64,000 nucleotides of DNA, taken from Brugia malayi (Eukaryota; Nematoda; Chromadorea; Rhabditida; Onchocercidae). The first letter of the stretch is position 1. Each line of letters begins with the position of its first letter. A program made the translations under genes and the position numbers. A model generated the notes under the pieces. The model had not been told where the DNA came from. It saw only the letters and a program-made list of their open reading frames with translations, and did no database searches. Below are positions 1 through 13,532 of this stretch, in pieces. Location of the stretch: positions 11,040,187-11,104,186 of the forward strand of contig NW_025062475.1 in NCBI RefSeq assembly GCF_000002995.4, read 5' to 3'.

Positions 1-948
1 ATACAACAGAAATTTATATTATAAAGAAAACTAAACGAATAAACGTAGGGAAAAGGACGTCACCCTAAACTGCAATCAAAAAAGATTACTTAGATATTAA
101 TTATTCCAAGATAAAACAGTTTTTCATCGGTAGTTTGATCAGATCTGAGAAGTGGTTTTACGCAGGATGGTATCCCTCTACACGGTATTCTCCTTTCATT
201 TCAGAAGAAATAGAATTAAAATACTATCATTTATACAAATACATCAGATATTTATGCGATATATAAGAATGTCTCAAATATCAAGAGAAAAATCTCCATC
301 TATTTCATTAAATTATAGGTTCAGAACAGTTTGTTACCACATTGTCCAGAGATATTACTGCAGCAAAAAAGCAAACTTATCGGAAATTCCAAAAGAAAAA
401 GGGTTGCAGCATTAGAGATTGATACTTTTTTGCATTTTAAAAATCAAACCTAATTCGTAAAAAATATATCATAAAATCAAAGCTCACTCAAAAGTCTGCT
501 AAAATGAGTGCATAAGCTTCAGAAAGTAGTAACAGACCAATTTCGTCAATCTAGTGTTTTGTCCACTCTACTTTTTTCTAGTGTTTCCGGTAAAAGGAAA
601 GCAATCACCGGAAGAAAAAAAAAAGGAAAAAACAATTCACTTTCTTAATCAATTCAAGACAATGATTTAAATAATTTCTGCTTTGTAATGATAAGGAATA
701 TCCTTGCCATGTGAAAAAGTTACTTAAACTTTGGTATTCGCTTCTAAAAAAATTATTCTTGCGAAGTAATATATTTTAAAAAACGACGAAAAAGATTATT
801 AGAAAATAAGTCATGGAATAATTCTTCACGCTTAATTGTAACACTAAAGACGAATGGAACGACGAAAAATAACGTAATCAAGTTTCACTCACAAATAAGG
901 AAGAGACATAAATTTAACCACTTTCTATACTTACCTCTTATATTGTGC

Positions 949-1027
949 TTAATGATTTATTAGTCCAGTCCAATTGCTAGTAAACTTCTATACAAAATAT
1001 TTATGTTACCAACTAATAAATCATTAA
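949..1027. repeat. 16-bp perfect inverted repeat
   Basis: Positions 949-964 and 1012-1027 are exact reverse complements (core taatgatttattagt / actaataaatcatta), separated by 47 bases. The RNA could fold into a hairpin of about 79 nt. The arms are AT-rich, so chance is not excluded. No terminal duplication that would mark a transposon was seen. Confidence 0.6.
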
Positions 1028-2049
1028 TCGTTACTGCTCGCTATTCAGTGCACTTTCATACATTTCTTCGCACAATTTGTTTCAGTAGCCTTCGACTATG
1101 CAAGCTCCATTGTGCTTCTACACATCAGTGTTGTCATCTGATAGCTCGGACAATCTCTAGTTCGATAGCTTAAAACCAAATAAAAAATATAAATACGATT
1201 TTACATGTCAAATGATGTCAGAGCATTCAATAAATTTTTTGATATACGTATATATTCGGCATTTCTTTTTTTCGGAGTATTTTACTAAAATGATTTATAT
1301 TCTTTTTTCTGCCCATAACAATGATTTCCATATGCATTTTGCACAAAAACACATAAAAGTGCATCATTTTTTGATCTTTTTTTCTTCATTCCATTTCTTT
1401 CCATTTCTAAATATGGTTTTGACTGCAAGTTTTTTTGCTTAAAAAAGGTTGAAAATAGAAATTTTTGGGAAAAAATTCAACACATTCAGATATATTAGTA
1501 AACAGCGAAGATATAAGATTGGCAAAAGTGGTTCAAAATATGCCAAAAATGAAGAAATTTATTTCATTGTGCTTATAGTTTTGGTGACGAATCGATATCA
1601 GACTAATCAGTATTACTCATTTCAAATCTTAAAAACACTTTAGTTAACAGCTATTCCTATACACGTCATGGTCTACTACGACCCGTAATACATTTAATAA
1701 AAGAAAAAAGACATCAACCGCAAAAAATTGGACGGAAAATTTACAATCAGATTTAGTGGAAACAGACTTTCTTGAAAACAAAGAACAGAAAAAAATTTTA
1801 TGACTTTCGAAAAACCTAATCCATGAACACTAACAGATTTTCGTAAACTGAAGGAGTGACATCAGCAAGCAGATGATATACACATTCGAGAAGATTTACG
1901 CAATAAAACAAAACGATTTCAATTCTTTCTTGAGAAAGTCACCGTTAATCTTTGATCTATCAATCGTTATTGCAAAGTATTACACCACCACAATAATTCA
2001 TTGAACATGTTATATTAGTCACTAAACGAACGGAATGAAGTTTGATAGC

Positions 2050-2240
2050 ATTTGAAATTATATATAATATAATACAATACTATAGTATTAATATATTATT
2101 AACATTATACTATATGATATATTACATATTATATCATATGTTGTATTATATAATACTATTAGATCATATCATACATTATATTATGTTATTATACCATATA
2201 TATTAGATCATACCATATATTTATTTTATATTACACATCA
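2050..2240. repeat. AT-rich microsatellite-like block
   Basis: About 190 bases made almost wholly of A and T in short degenerate units such as tatatta, atcata and taccatat. Many small palindromes lie within it. No coding content is seen. Confidence 0.7.
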
Positions 2241-3525
2241 ATATTCGGGAAAGAAAGGGTAAGAGATACTCCCCATTGCACGCCCTGCTCATTCCTTCTT
2301 TCCTACTATTCTCCCATCCCCTGTCTTAGGACATTTCCTCCAAATGAGAGGATCAGAACAAATCAAAAGAAGACAAAGTGTAGATCTGATCATGAAAAGA
2401 ATGTCAAGAACAGATGAAATGAGGAAAGAGATAGAGAAAGGGTTACGATGATATCGAGAATTACGAATGCCATCACCATCACCGCCACCGCCAGTATACA
2501 TCATACGACTGCAGTAACTCTCTATCCTCCCCTTTCCCTCTCTTTCTTTCTCTCTACACTGACTGGTTGAAACTAACCGCGTATTAAATTGAAAAATTGG
2601 TTAGTTGAACCCCTCGGGAGCGCAGCTGGTAGCGACGCATCACAACCATCTTTTTCCCTACTTGCTCCCCTTTCTTCCTCTTGTCTAATAGTGATATGCG
2701 AGCAAAACAAGTGACAGCCATGGTGACAGTATTTCCGAGGCATGTACTATGTATGATAATTTTCAATCACCTGCTACATCCATAAGTGAAGTTGCTGCTA
2801 ACAGTTGGTTTAAGCAACACATTAACTGCACAGCTGTATAAATCTTAAAAAACGACGTTATCATCAAATGAAAAGACCAGAACCATGTTGAACAACAAAG
2901 CACAAATAGAAAAGTAATTTTGTGTTCTCGTGACTTCATCATCAGCTATAAGAAAGGAGTCATTAGATGATTGCACCTATCAAGGTGATAGTGACAATAG
3001 TATCTGATCTCTTATCACAACTACTATGACAAGCATCCTTATTTAATGCATATCAAAAATATTTTTTTAAACTTATCATAATGTTAAACTAATGGATCAT
3101 TGTAATTCTACAAAAATGCATTTCTAAACTTACTCTGTCTTGTACAATTAATTCACTGGACAAACCGGTTACTCTACAATGAATAACCGAACAGGCATTT
3201 CGGTAAAATGCTTCGTGTGAAGAGATTAAAAAGAAGCTCCTCTATCGACGATTGTTGGCATAAAAAAGGTTTAGACATCCCTTCCTCCTCCTCCTCTTTC
3301 TTCATCCCATATAATATTAACTATGACGTATCAACAGCATACTTCCAATCCATTGTTCAAAATTGCGCTATATGGAATGAAACAGTTTTTTCGAATTATT
3401 TAATCTTAAATGTTTATTTAAAAAACTGATAGTAAGAGAGCAACTGAACAATCTCAACAGGTATACAATCCTAATGTTTTCTCGACTAGCAATGTAAACA
3501 ATGATTGGTATCAAATACGGTAATT

Positions 3526-3600
3526 TTAACCATCTTATGCAAGATTTGATTATACTACTTCCTTCGATAAAAAGTAGTATATATACATAAGATAGTTAAC
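3526..3600. repeat. Imperfect hairpin
   Basis: The left arm (about 3526-3560, ending tatactactt) is complementary to the right arm (3571-3600, starting aagtagtata). The outer ends pair as ttaac/gttaa plus atcttatg/cataagat. An asymmetric internal loop separates the two paired blocks, and the terminal loop is about 10 nt. Size and shape resemble a small-RNA precursor, but nothing shows that it is transcribed. Confidence 0.45.
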
Positions 3601-6123
3601 TGTCAATGAAATAAAAAGATAATAAATATGAATTGGAAGCAATTTGAGACAAATGCAAATACATATTTCTTTCCTCAATTCCTTTTCTCTAATACAAATC
3701 TATTATCCGTGGGTAGTGTATCTACAGAGAACGATCTAACAAAGCAATTATTCCTCTTTGGTCCTCAAATTTCGTTACCAAACAAAGTCGAGACAAATAT
3801 TTGCACGAGAAGAAGCATGCTTTTCTGATTGGTGATTCTTGTCTTTTATAAGGAATATGAGTGCTTTTCAGAAGTTGTCATTTACAAATAATTTAAGTGA
3901 TTTTAGGGCATCTAGGAGTTCTGAACATCTTGCTACGAACGGAGAAAACAATGACCGCGAAACAGGAAAATGCAAAATATTCTGGCGAAGGACTTAAATA
4001 TAAATGAAGGAAATGTAACACAGCTTTCCAAACCAACCAAAATTTAAACTGATTCTTTAATTTCGCAATATAAAACTAATTTAGCCGCAAGAATTACATT
4101 GAAAATAGGCTTTTTATGTAATTATACAGCAAGCAAAGCTATAGGCTTTTAAATGACATAATGAAAGTGAAGACTGATGCTGAAATACTTTCTAATCATG
4201 CTCTAGTCTGACATGTGAAAACTAATTTAAATTCTTAACTATTCATTAAAAAATTATTTATGAAGTACTGCTACTAAAAAAGTTACCGAATTGCTTCAAT
4301 TAAAAAATCAATGATTTATAACTAATTTATCTGAATGTTCACTAACAAAGCCCATTCAGCAACTTAATATCACTATCCATTCATCACTCAACCTTGAGTT
4401 TCTCAATCCAATAAATGTCCCATTTGCTTTTGAGAAGGCAAAGACAAAAAAAATAAGAAATTTAACGGAGCAATTACATCCCTCATGACATGTCTTTAAA
4501 CAGTTCCCACATAACTCTGAAATTTCTCTTTTTTCGATTTGAAAAAATTTAACGCGAAAAATTAGACCTCTTCAGATTACAAAAGAGAAAATCACATTAA
4601 CCAACAGTTCTGTACATTAAATCATATAAGAATTTTAAACTAAGCTACTTCATATCTTTGTTTAAGCTATAAGCAACACAATTTCAAGATCTCTTTATTC
4701 TTCTGGATGAAATATGCATGTTATGGACTCCAAAGCCTACTTTTTATATCATTTTATCAAATCTTACCTTTTATCATTCATCATATTTATCATTTAAATA
4801 AGTGAAAAATTTCTTTTTTAATTTTTGAAAAACTAAACTACTGAAAATAAAGATACATAACAAAGATACAAAGGAATACTGCAAATCATCCAACCAAAAA
4901 TGAAAAAAAAAAAAAAACCTGAAGAATACAGGAACCAAATTTTAACGCGGTTAATTAATTTATGAAAAGCTTTCATCTCTTGATTACATATATACTTCCA
5001 TTTTCGAAAGTTGCGTATTGGATACAAATTTGAACAGGAGCTTTAATAAGTTGTATTTTCATTTATTTCAATGAAACTCAATTAAGTAAATTGAAAATAA
5101 AAGAAAAATTTAGTGTTAAATGAATTATTAAAGAATCTTCATCAATTGATTTGTTGCCATTAACGGAATTCTTATCATGATAACGCATCCATACGTTATG
5201 AATATTGTAAAATCTATAAAATAATGATGACTAAATGAAAATCTCTCACTACATTTATAATATGATCCAAAATATATATATGTATATCCGATTAAATATA
5301 TACGTATAAATCTTAATTATTTAAACCTGAAGTATGAAATATGTATCAGAATTCTTAAATATTAACAACAAAACAGTTTATCCTAGTCACTACGAAATTC
5401 CGTTTAATAAATATTAGAAATAAATAATGTAAATAAAAGATTATCACTAGTACTGATTAAGATGAATGGAGCATCCAATATTATTCTTTTGTTAGCACAA
5501 GAGTTTTATGGAAAAAAAAGTATTTCTTTTCTAATGCATTAGAGTAATTCTAAAGTGTCATTTCCTTGAATAATATTGTGTGTTTCCTTTTTTTTTTCCC
5601 AATTTCTTCACTTCAATCAATTGGCAAATTTCACATTTGTTTTCACTTCTTCATTCGATAATCTTTTTAACTCTAATAATGTGAAGTAATTATCAGTTTC
5701 TTCCCTGTCTCTCTACTTCTTTTAATCCCAAATAAAGTCTTAACTGGTTAAAATCCTTCTCTTTCATAAATATCTTCCAATTTTAATTTTATCCAGGATA
5801 TATTTTTTTTTAACAATTTTCAATAACTTATCCAATAACTGAATTTAAAATAACCTGTTGAATGACTTGGATGTGCTGATACTTCTTACTTGTGTACAAT
5901 ATGAAGTGATGACATTGAGTGGTAGAAAAGACTTAGAAATGGTGAAATTGAAAATAGGTTATACAATGAATTGAAGAACTACAGTTATTAAAGTGAATAG
6001 CTTCCAATTAAAGCTCTTTTAATAATTAGAATTATTACAGGAAGATGATAAAATGATAAGTGATTAGAGATGAGAGTTTGAAAGCAATGTTTTAATCTAA
6101 CAAATTGATAAAATCATATGATA

Positions 6124-6152
6124 TGAGAGAGAGAGAGAGATAGATAGATAGT
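6124..6152. repeat. GA/GATA microsatellite
   Basis: A run of GA units passes into GATA units. A CT-rich tract follows at about 6272-6310. An open frame on the minus strand crosses both tracts, but its Arg/Glu-rich residues come from the repeat. Confidence 0.8.
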
Positions 6153-7741
6153 TTACTTAACAAGTTCGAGAGTGCAAGAAATCTCGTTATATAATAGATT
6201 TATGTTGTTGAATGTTTGTGAAGTTTGATTCTTGAATAATGGATGGATAATTCCTGCACATACTTCCATCAAATCTCTCTCTCTCTCCGTCTTTCTCCCC
6301 CTCTCTCTCATTAATCTCAAAAAAACATCATCTAATAACAGCTGATAGTACAATATCAATTATGATTCAGGTATAATTGCGCATAGATATCAAATAAATC
6401 TCTAGAAAATATTAACATATTCATGTAAACAAGGATTATAACTGATAATTGATTCTCTGAGAAATGATAAGGATTGAAATTTCCATACATAGTCCTTAAT
6501 CATTCATTTCAGTCTTACTCAAATACTCAAAAAGTTTTATTTTAATCAAGTAATATTCAGATGTATTTAATAAAATCAAACAATCTCTTCCATAACACTT
6601 TTTTAGTATAACAAGCAAAGAAGGACTTTTCATAAAAACTCATTACAATTTAAATAAATATATCTTCAGATTATCATATCTGCTATAACGAATACAAAAA
6701 ATGCCATCTGCTCCTAAAAAGCTATTAATTTTTCAAACAAACAAGTTTTATCTTAAATTCATGTCATTTCTTTCCAGAAAATGAAGATAGCATATGTGGT
6801 AGTTGGGAAATTCTTTTTCTAATAAATTGAAAATGAATGAAATTGTATACAACCCAATTTCTAACTCAGCTGAACAAACGAACTAAACAATAATTTGAAC
6901 AAGACTGAAAACTGAAATAATGAATCCAAGGACTTTTTTTTTACCAAATTAAACTTGTCTTCAATCACATAAACACAACGAAAGGTTTCATAGTGTATAT
7001 GGCTGAAGACAAGTTTTTACACCCTTACGATTCTTCCGTATTTTATTGTGCAAAGACTAAGTGTTTGATATGGCAATTTGATAGTAACATGTCGTTTTTA
7101 AAGTTCATAACTAAATTACAAAAATACAATATTTACCACATCAAAAATTATTTCAAAAAATAAAATTTTCACGTTCAACACTACTTTGTTCCAACAAAAA
7201 AAAAGTTTATTTTATTATTGCTGAAAATTCAATAATGGGAGAGGGGGCAACGACGTAATGAAGTGAGATAAAATGAAGGTAAGTGGAATGAAAGTAAAAC
7301 AAGCAATTATGAAAGTACAATAGACATCATAGAAAATGATTGAAAATTTTTATTAAATTTACATGAAAAAATAAACAGAAAAATCAAGAAGTGATATATT
7401 TATACACATATACAAAACTTTTAAGTACAAGAGAGATCAATTTCTACAAAAATTTTGTGTGATATGACATACGATTAAACCGAGTAATATGAAAACAATA
7501 GAACATTTGATAAAAACTATATAACAACTGTAACTGAAACTAAATTTTGCTTATTTAGTTCTAATCAAATGCAGAAGTTAATCTGACAGAACACGAACCA
7601 TTAAAATATTGGTTAAATCAGAGCACAGCGATGATTCCTATCACGAATAAAAAAAAATAAAATAAAATAAATGCCCAAGAAAATGAATTTCATAAGAGAT
7701 CATTTCCTCGAAGACTTTAGATATGATGTGAGCAAATTGGG

Positions 7742-10700
7742 TCATAAAGCGGGTTCTGAATCAGACTCAAAGATATATTGTTCCGGATGTAGATCTGAAG
7801 CTTCTGAACCTGAATCAGAAGCCAAAACTTCCGCGTCGCGGGAAAATTCTGCTGAATCAAATGTTGGCTCATCAAGTGAAAATAAATAGCGAAAGAGCTG
7901 AAAAAATAATGATCTAAGTCGAATAATATTATTTTGTACAAACAGTGAGATAACATATACATTCATAACCTCAAGTAAACAAACGAAAAACTTACGGCTG
8001 GACCTCGAGAAGGTGGGCTTTCTGATCCAGATCTCCTAACATCATCAACACATGGATTCATTCTCGAAATTCTCGAAGTCTCTGTCACACTTGTTCCAAT
8101 GTCCATCGCAGCATCATCTTGCAGTTTTAGATTCTCCGCCAATGTGTCTTCTTTTCCTTTCTGTGCCATCTGCTCCTTTCGTGTTTCGCTGCAATAAAAT
8201 TAGGAAACAAATAAAAAATAATGCATAAAAAATGTTAATTTGTATAAAAACTGAATGTTTAGTGATAGAATGTTTAGCAAACAATGAAAAAGACGATGCC
8301 ATTTGAAGAAAAAAAAAAGCAACAATTCCTTATATTCATAATCTCTTTTTCTGTTTTGCAGAAACCCGATGAAAACAATATATACAAAACAAATACAATC
8401 TTACCTGATGGGAGAAGACGTTGCGTACGGTAGACCAATAACAAAATCTTTATTTCCTACTCCACTTAACGCTTCATTTGCACCATTACTCCTGACACCT
8501 GATGTCCCAATGACTCGTTTTCTTGCCACCATACAATCTGCTGCCGAATTTTCTGACAGATAAGGATTTAACGAAGACTGACTTCGCTTCCGTTTAAGTT
8601 GTCCTTTGTCATTTGGGACATGAACAATTTTGATTGGAACTTCGGGATTCACATCATAACCTGCGGGATCATCCACAGCTGTTGCAAGTATCACTTCAGC
8701 CGTATAAACGACATCACCTTCCAAAGCTACTACTATAGGTCTGAAAATTTCTTTGTTCATAATAATATCATTTGAAAGTCGTCATACTTTAATTTCTGCT
8801 ACTCTACTTTTCAACCATTAATTGCACTTTACCTTACGAACCTCGTTTTAAAAGCACAAAAAATGATTTAAACTTACGTTCCTGGTTGGTCGAAATAAAT
8901 GCTGACAAATGACTGATGAATATCTGCAAAATTTACAATAGCTTTCAGTTCCTTCAAATTCACAGTAATTTCAGCTGGCCGTTGAATACTGTACTTCTGA
9001 AATTCAGCAACTGGAATTTTTCCTTCGATTTTCATAACCATGTCTCTATCTAAAATATGTTGAAACAAACAGTGAGGAACCAATCAAATTAAAAATGAAG
9101 GGATAGACAAGATAAATACGCTATGAACAAGAGGCAAATTGAAAATGTTTCTGATGATTATCGCTTATTTACCTTGCTTATAAGACAAATGTCGAAAAAA
9201 AAAAACCTTTGAGCTTAGCTCACAAAATATCATATAAGGTAGTGTTTAGTACTTCGAAAAAGATATGAAATAGGGAAAAAAAATTTCTAGAAATTGAAAG
9301 CTTTAGCAAACATAAAAGAGAGGAGACCAAAATCCAAGCTTTATTATTCCACATGAAATTTGGTAGTCGACTATACTGATTGCTAATAGCAGTATGACAG
9401 AAGGTAGGCGAACAAGACCGAAAACAACCTTGTTCGTGTGTAATATAATTTCTGAATGATATTTCGTCAATTTTAGCATCAATTGAAATTTCATCCGTGT
9501 TGTGATGCATTCGATTGAACATTTCGAGCAACAATCTAATAATATGAAATTTCTCCAACTATTTAATTGACATAAAATTAGTAAAATTTGCATAGCATCG
9601 ACTCTCATAAATCAAAAGTAAGTTACCTTGCTTGTATCACAAAACAGTTATTTAAATTTGTTTTATCGACAACGGTTCGAAACGTGGTGGTGCATTCGAA
9701 GAATGGTATTTGATGATTTCTTATGACATCTGAAATAAGATAACGGAATGCACTAAATTATTGAATGGAATCAATTTTTCACTGAAACTTCAAATGGCCG
9801 AAGCTTTCTTTTTTTATTTACATGTATAAATCACGATGTGGTGAAACGTATGTAAAAATGTGGTAGACCGAAGTGAAGAGGTATGTGAAAATCACTAGAA
9901 ACTCGGCGGTATAAATATCTAACGAACCATAGGTATGTGTGAGTTGAATAAGCATAGTATCGGCCCGAGGATTGAGATAAATCTGACATGAAAGAACAAC
10001 CTTTTCAGAACTTTTCACACACTTGAAGGCTGATAACGCACACTAAATTACAAACTATGAAGAAAGCAAAAAAGCAACACCACTAAATTTTGTAAAAGAC
10101 GAAATTGTATCTCGTCAGAATTATAATCTGTTATTTATTCAGAAAAGCTAAAACAGAAACCTTCATTGGAATTCGGCAGACATTGTAAGCATTCGGATCA
10201 AGTCGTAATACATCACATTCACTGAAGAATGATTTGGAAAACATAAAAGTGCCAAAGGCCGACTTTGAACAGCTTAAAGATCGCAAAACAAGCTGAAATA
10301 ACATCGTTTTAGCAACCAAACAGTGACTGATATTCCCCACATTGAAAATTTAAATTACTTTCACTTCATATTAAAATCTGCTTTCCCAAAAATCTCAACC
10401 AAAGTAGCTTTTTTGACGTTTGCAATAAACTTACACCGAAATCACTTGGTTCCATGTACAATTCATTGCCGACACGATTCAAAGCCAAAATTGCACGAGC
10501 AAATACTGAGATATATATATAATTCAGAATCATATTAAAGTGTGAATTCGAATTCCAATGGGATTAAATTAATGTCCAAAGTTATGATTTCAAACAAAAA
10601 AAAAAAGCCAAGCATCCCGAAGTAGTATAACATAGATCTTTCATGCCAACTTTTTATATTAAAATATAGAAGAATTGAAAAAATCTTATCAAACTTGTGT

Positions 10701-10827
10701 CACTACATTCTGAATTAATCTACGAGTGACAACGCTTTAGCTTACTTTTAAAATTGCTATGAAGAGTGAAAGATGCACCAGCAGTAACATCTGAATCTAC
10801 ATCCACCTCCTCCCCAGCTAATTCCAT
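7742..10827 (-). CDS. RAD9: Checkpoint clamp subunit RAD9 (9-1-1 complex)
   Basis: Exons, 5' to 3': 10746-10827, 10435-10505, about 10161-10292, about 9928-10029, 9627-9729, 9429-9535, 8878-9049, 8405-8740, 7996-8188, 7742-7897. The start is the first ATG, 42 nt inside a likely trans-splice acceptor. Recognition rests on RAD9-like blocks in order: NFKIFARAILALNRVGNELY, LRSLSCSKSAFGTFMF, LLLEMFNRMHHNTDEISI, ISFRNYI and VSIYFDQPGTPIVVALEGD. The last is the conserved PCNA-like region preceding the tail. The C-terminal tail is acidic and Ser-rich with a RYLFS patch, as in RAD9 tails. By family knowledge RAD9 joins HUS1 and RAD1 in a nuclear clamp loaded at damaged DNA that activates ATR signalling. 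All junctions keep phase except exon 3 to exon 4, which I could not resolve. The length, about 480 residues, exceeds human RAD9 (391). Confidence 0.88.
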
Positions 10828-11216
10828 ATGTAACGTTAAACCGTTGTAGTTTTATCTTGAGATGACTCCTAAAAATAATTTGAAAATTATTCTGGAATTG
10901 AATTACTTATCATAATTAATATGAACAATTATTTCCTTTTATGATGAAACTTGTCAGAAGAATGAAAGATGAGAAATTAAAGAATCCAAACAGATTAATA
11001 ATTTGATAGTGAAGTTCTAGTAACTTCAAATAAATCCCTATTCCAGGTAAAATCTCAAATAACTCTCCGCTGGATAAGACAGCAACGCCACACCATCAAA
11101 TTAATCGTTTCTCATTCCTCCCGCTAAAAACAATTCCCGGATCGGGCATATCATTCGAAAAAGTTTTACGGCTCGTCCTATATCTTTCCTCTTAATTAAT
11201 TATTGCAACTGGGGTT
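10828..11216. promoter_or_regulatory. Shared divergent promoter region, RAD9 / NAT9
   Basis: The two start codons face away from each other across 389 bases, so this interval must hold the 5' ends of both genes. On the minus strand a 3' splice site (ttatttttag, junction just after 10869) stands 42 nt before the RAD9 ATG and is a likely spliced-leader acceptor. I see no TATA box I would trust in this AT-rich DNA. Confidence 0.55.
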
Positions 11217-12046
11217 ATGCGTCTGAACGAGCACACGAAGCTTATTGGTGAGAAGATAATTTTGGTGTCATATCGTAAATGTCACGTAGCTAAATATCAC
11301 ACCTGGATGGAGGTATAATACATTGTCATTTAAATTTTAGCAAATTATTGGTGAAATGCATGAAGTTTGAAATTGATTCAGTATGGAAATGTCATCTTCA
11401 GGATGAAGAATTACGGCGACTGACAGCTTCTAAGCGTTTATCACTGGAAGAGGAACATGAAATGCAGATGAAATGGCATGAAGATGACGATAAGTGTACA
11501 TTTATTATTCTCGCCCGTGACTTAATTGATAGTGGTGCTGATGAGGTGACGGAACTTTGAACGTAATCTTTATTTGCTGCATGAAATCTTTATTAAGACA
11601 AAATATTTGTATGATATTATATTTAATATCAGCCAATGTGCTCAGGTAAGATTGCGTTACCCGCTAATTTTTAATCTTATATTAGGATAATTTTCCAGAT
11701 TGCTAGTATGGTGGGTGATGTTAATATCTTTATAAACAACAATATTGGCGAACTCACAACTATGATTGCGGAATCTAAATGGCGTCGTAAAGGTTTAGGT
11801 GAAGAGGCGGTTCGGATAATGTTAATGTTTGCGTTCCGAGTGATTGGGTTACAAACTTTTGAAGTAAAAATTTCAAAAGACAATGTTGGTAGTTTGAAGC
11901 TTTTCCAAAAGATCGGCTTTGTTGTAACTTCAGAATGTAGTAAATTTAATGAATATACGTTATCAATTAGTATGGAACATATCCTTGAAGCTATTGCTCA
12001 TTTGGAAGTAACTCATTTGGAAGAAGAAATAGATGTTAGTGAATAA
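11217..12046 (+). CDS. NAT9: NAT9-type N-acetyltransferase
   Basis: Three exons, 11217-11312, 11402-11545 and 11699-12046, all joined in phase 0, give 195 residues (human NAT9 has 207). The N-terminus MRLNEHTKLIGEKIILV, then EELRRLTASKRLSLEEE and MVGDVNIF, match the NAT9 family closely. The GNAT acetyl-CoA motif RRKGLGEEAV lies at about residues 109-118, followed by the usual beta strand and the NVGSLKLFQKIGF block. NAT9 enzymes are predicted cytosolic acetyltransferases; fly NAT9 has been linked to microtubule stability. The gene runs divergently from RAD9 and ends convergently with the large Kunitz gene. Confidence 0.93.
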
Positions 12047-13532
12047 TGGTAACCAAGTATGCAATATTCTTTTTGTTTCTTGGTGTTATACAGCGGTAAA
12101 ATTAGTAAGATTATAATTAGATTATAATTTTGGTTAATGAAAAATAACAGTAAGCATTGTTGACTATTATCTGATTTTATATTTGTTATGCCATAATATT
12201 TTTTTGAATATATTAAATTTTTACATCATTCGCAATGGATGAGTTGAGTTATTGTGAAATTTCATTTAGTCATGCTCGATAAAATGCAAAATCATTAAAT
12301 TAGAGTGAAAGTGTGACAGTTTTATTACTTTTTCATCAAAGGCTATAGATATGCAATCATCAATTACATATTCTATAAATATGAGAAACTTGAAGTATAT
12401 TTTTTTTTAAGAATATTTGTAATCTGAATTTGAGAATTTTTAAGAAAGATCATGCAACTGAAGAATCATAATAGTCATAAATAATGCCAAAAGTTTCCAG
12501 TGAGATTTGGAGGGCATTGTTGAAACAGAAAATAAGCGGTGATGGTTATGTCATTATATCATGGATACTACTTGCTATAATGTTGTGTTTGTATATTTGT
12601 GTTATACTTCTTATGATTTCGTTTTGTATAGGTTTCTAATTTGTCTACCTTTTGTACTTTAATAATAGCGCTCACACAACAGAGTTGTCTCATTTTTGTT
12701 TAAAGTAGTGAGTCAAATGGGATGAAAGTGTTGCGATTTCAGAACTTGAAATAAGTGCATTAATTGCAATTATTAAGTTGATTTATTTACTCAAAGTAGC
12801 AAATTTTCAAATCCAAAGGTAGTATCTAAAAAAGTAGTTGGAGACAGATGTCGGCAAATAAAATATTTCAAATGCGCTAGATATTGGCGATAATTGGAGA
12901 TTTATCTTTGTAGACAAGGTTGCGAACAAAATCATTGTGGTTGTAATAATCATTTATTGTTCATATCATTGTATCGTGTATGTATTTACAAATATATATT
13001 GTTTTACAATTATTCATTGAAAACCTCTTAACTTTGATTGTTTTAAGTTTTTATCAATTTTTCCTAATTTTTATTAATGACAGGGAGCAAATGGCTCTTT
13101 TGCCTTTCATTGAATTAATCATAATTCTTTCGTTCTCTTGCTTTATCCATTGGTTTTTATGAATCTATTTCAAGAAGAAAAAAAAAAATGAAATAAATCA
13201 ACAAATAACAAAACAAGGGATTAATGCATACATTTTATGATGAATAATTGCGATGCTAGTAAGTTCCCTGTTGACTGGTACTGCCAACAGGATGTTATAT
13301 TGAGATCATATAGTAAATTCCAATGAAGTCTCAAAAATGAAATCAATAGATTTCGAAATAAATCAATCCTGAACAAAGGTATGGTCTCTGCATTTTTCAA
13401 ATTTAAATAAGAATGAAACTTTGAAAGACTGGAGATATCATTTGTTATCAGTATTGGGAATTAGAATGCTTCTAAGTGATTATGAGAAAGATCACAAGCG
13501 ATTGCGACATTATTTATGAATTCATACCACTT
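12047..13532. other. Intergenic, between convergent genes
   Basis: This is the 3' flank of NAT9 on one side and of the Kunitz/lustrin gene on the other. I see no coding exon. A hydrophobic open frame at 12980-13162 looks like translated T-rich DNA. Confidence 0.6.

Larger units (their letters stand above)
1..7741. other. Gene-poor AT-rich region
   Basis: I see no convincing coding exon here on either strand. Open frames are short, lack family resemblance and are not flanked by matching splice sites. The stretch holds simple repeats, two inverted repeats (listed separately), many poly-A/poly-T runs, and a somewhat less AT-rich patch at about 2260-2760 that includes a pyrimidine-rich tract near 2520-2560. 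It lies downstream of the 3' end of the RAD9 gene. It could be intergenic, or intron of a gene lying mostly outside the window. Confidence 0.5.

Noticed and set aside
152..415. 87-residue open frame, plus strand
   Set aside because: No domain, no flanking splice pattern, composition of translated AT-rich DNA.
2289..2504. Gly/Asp-rich open frame, minus strand
   Set aside because: The GGGGDGDG run comes from a short ccaccatcacc-type repeat; the rest shows no family signal.
6153..6359. Arg/Glu-rich open frame, minus strand
   Set aside because: Composition is dictated by the CT-rich simple tract it crosses.
7671..7889. Ser/Glu-rich open frame, plus strand
   Set aside because: It is the antisense of the acidic RAD9 C-terminal exon, whose minus-strand reading has matching splice sites.
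12980..13162. Hydrophobic 60-residue frame
   Set aside because: Translated T-rich intergenic DNA; no context.
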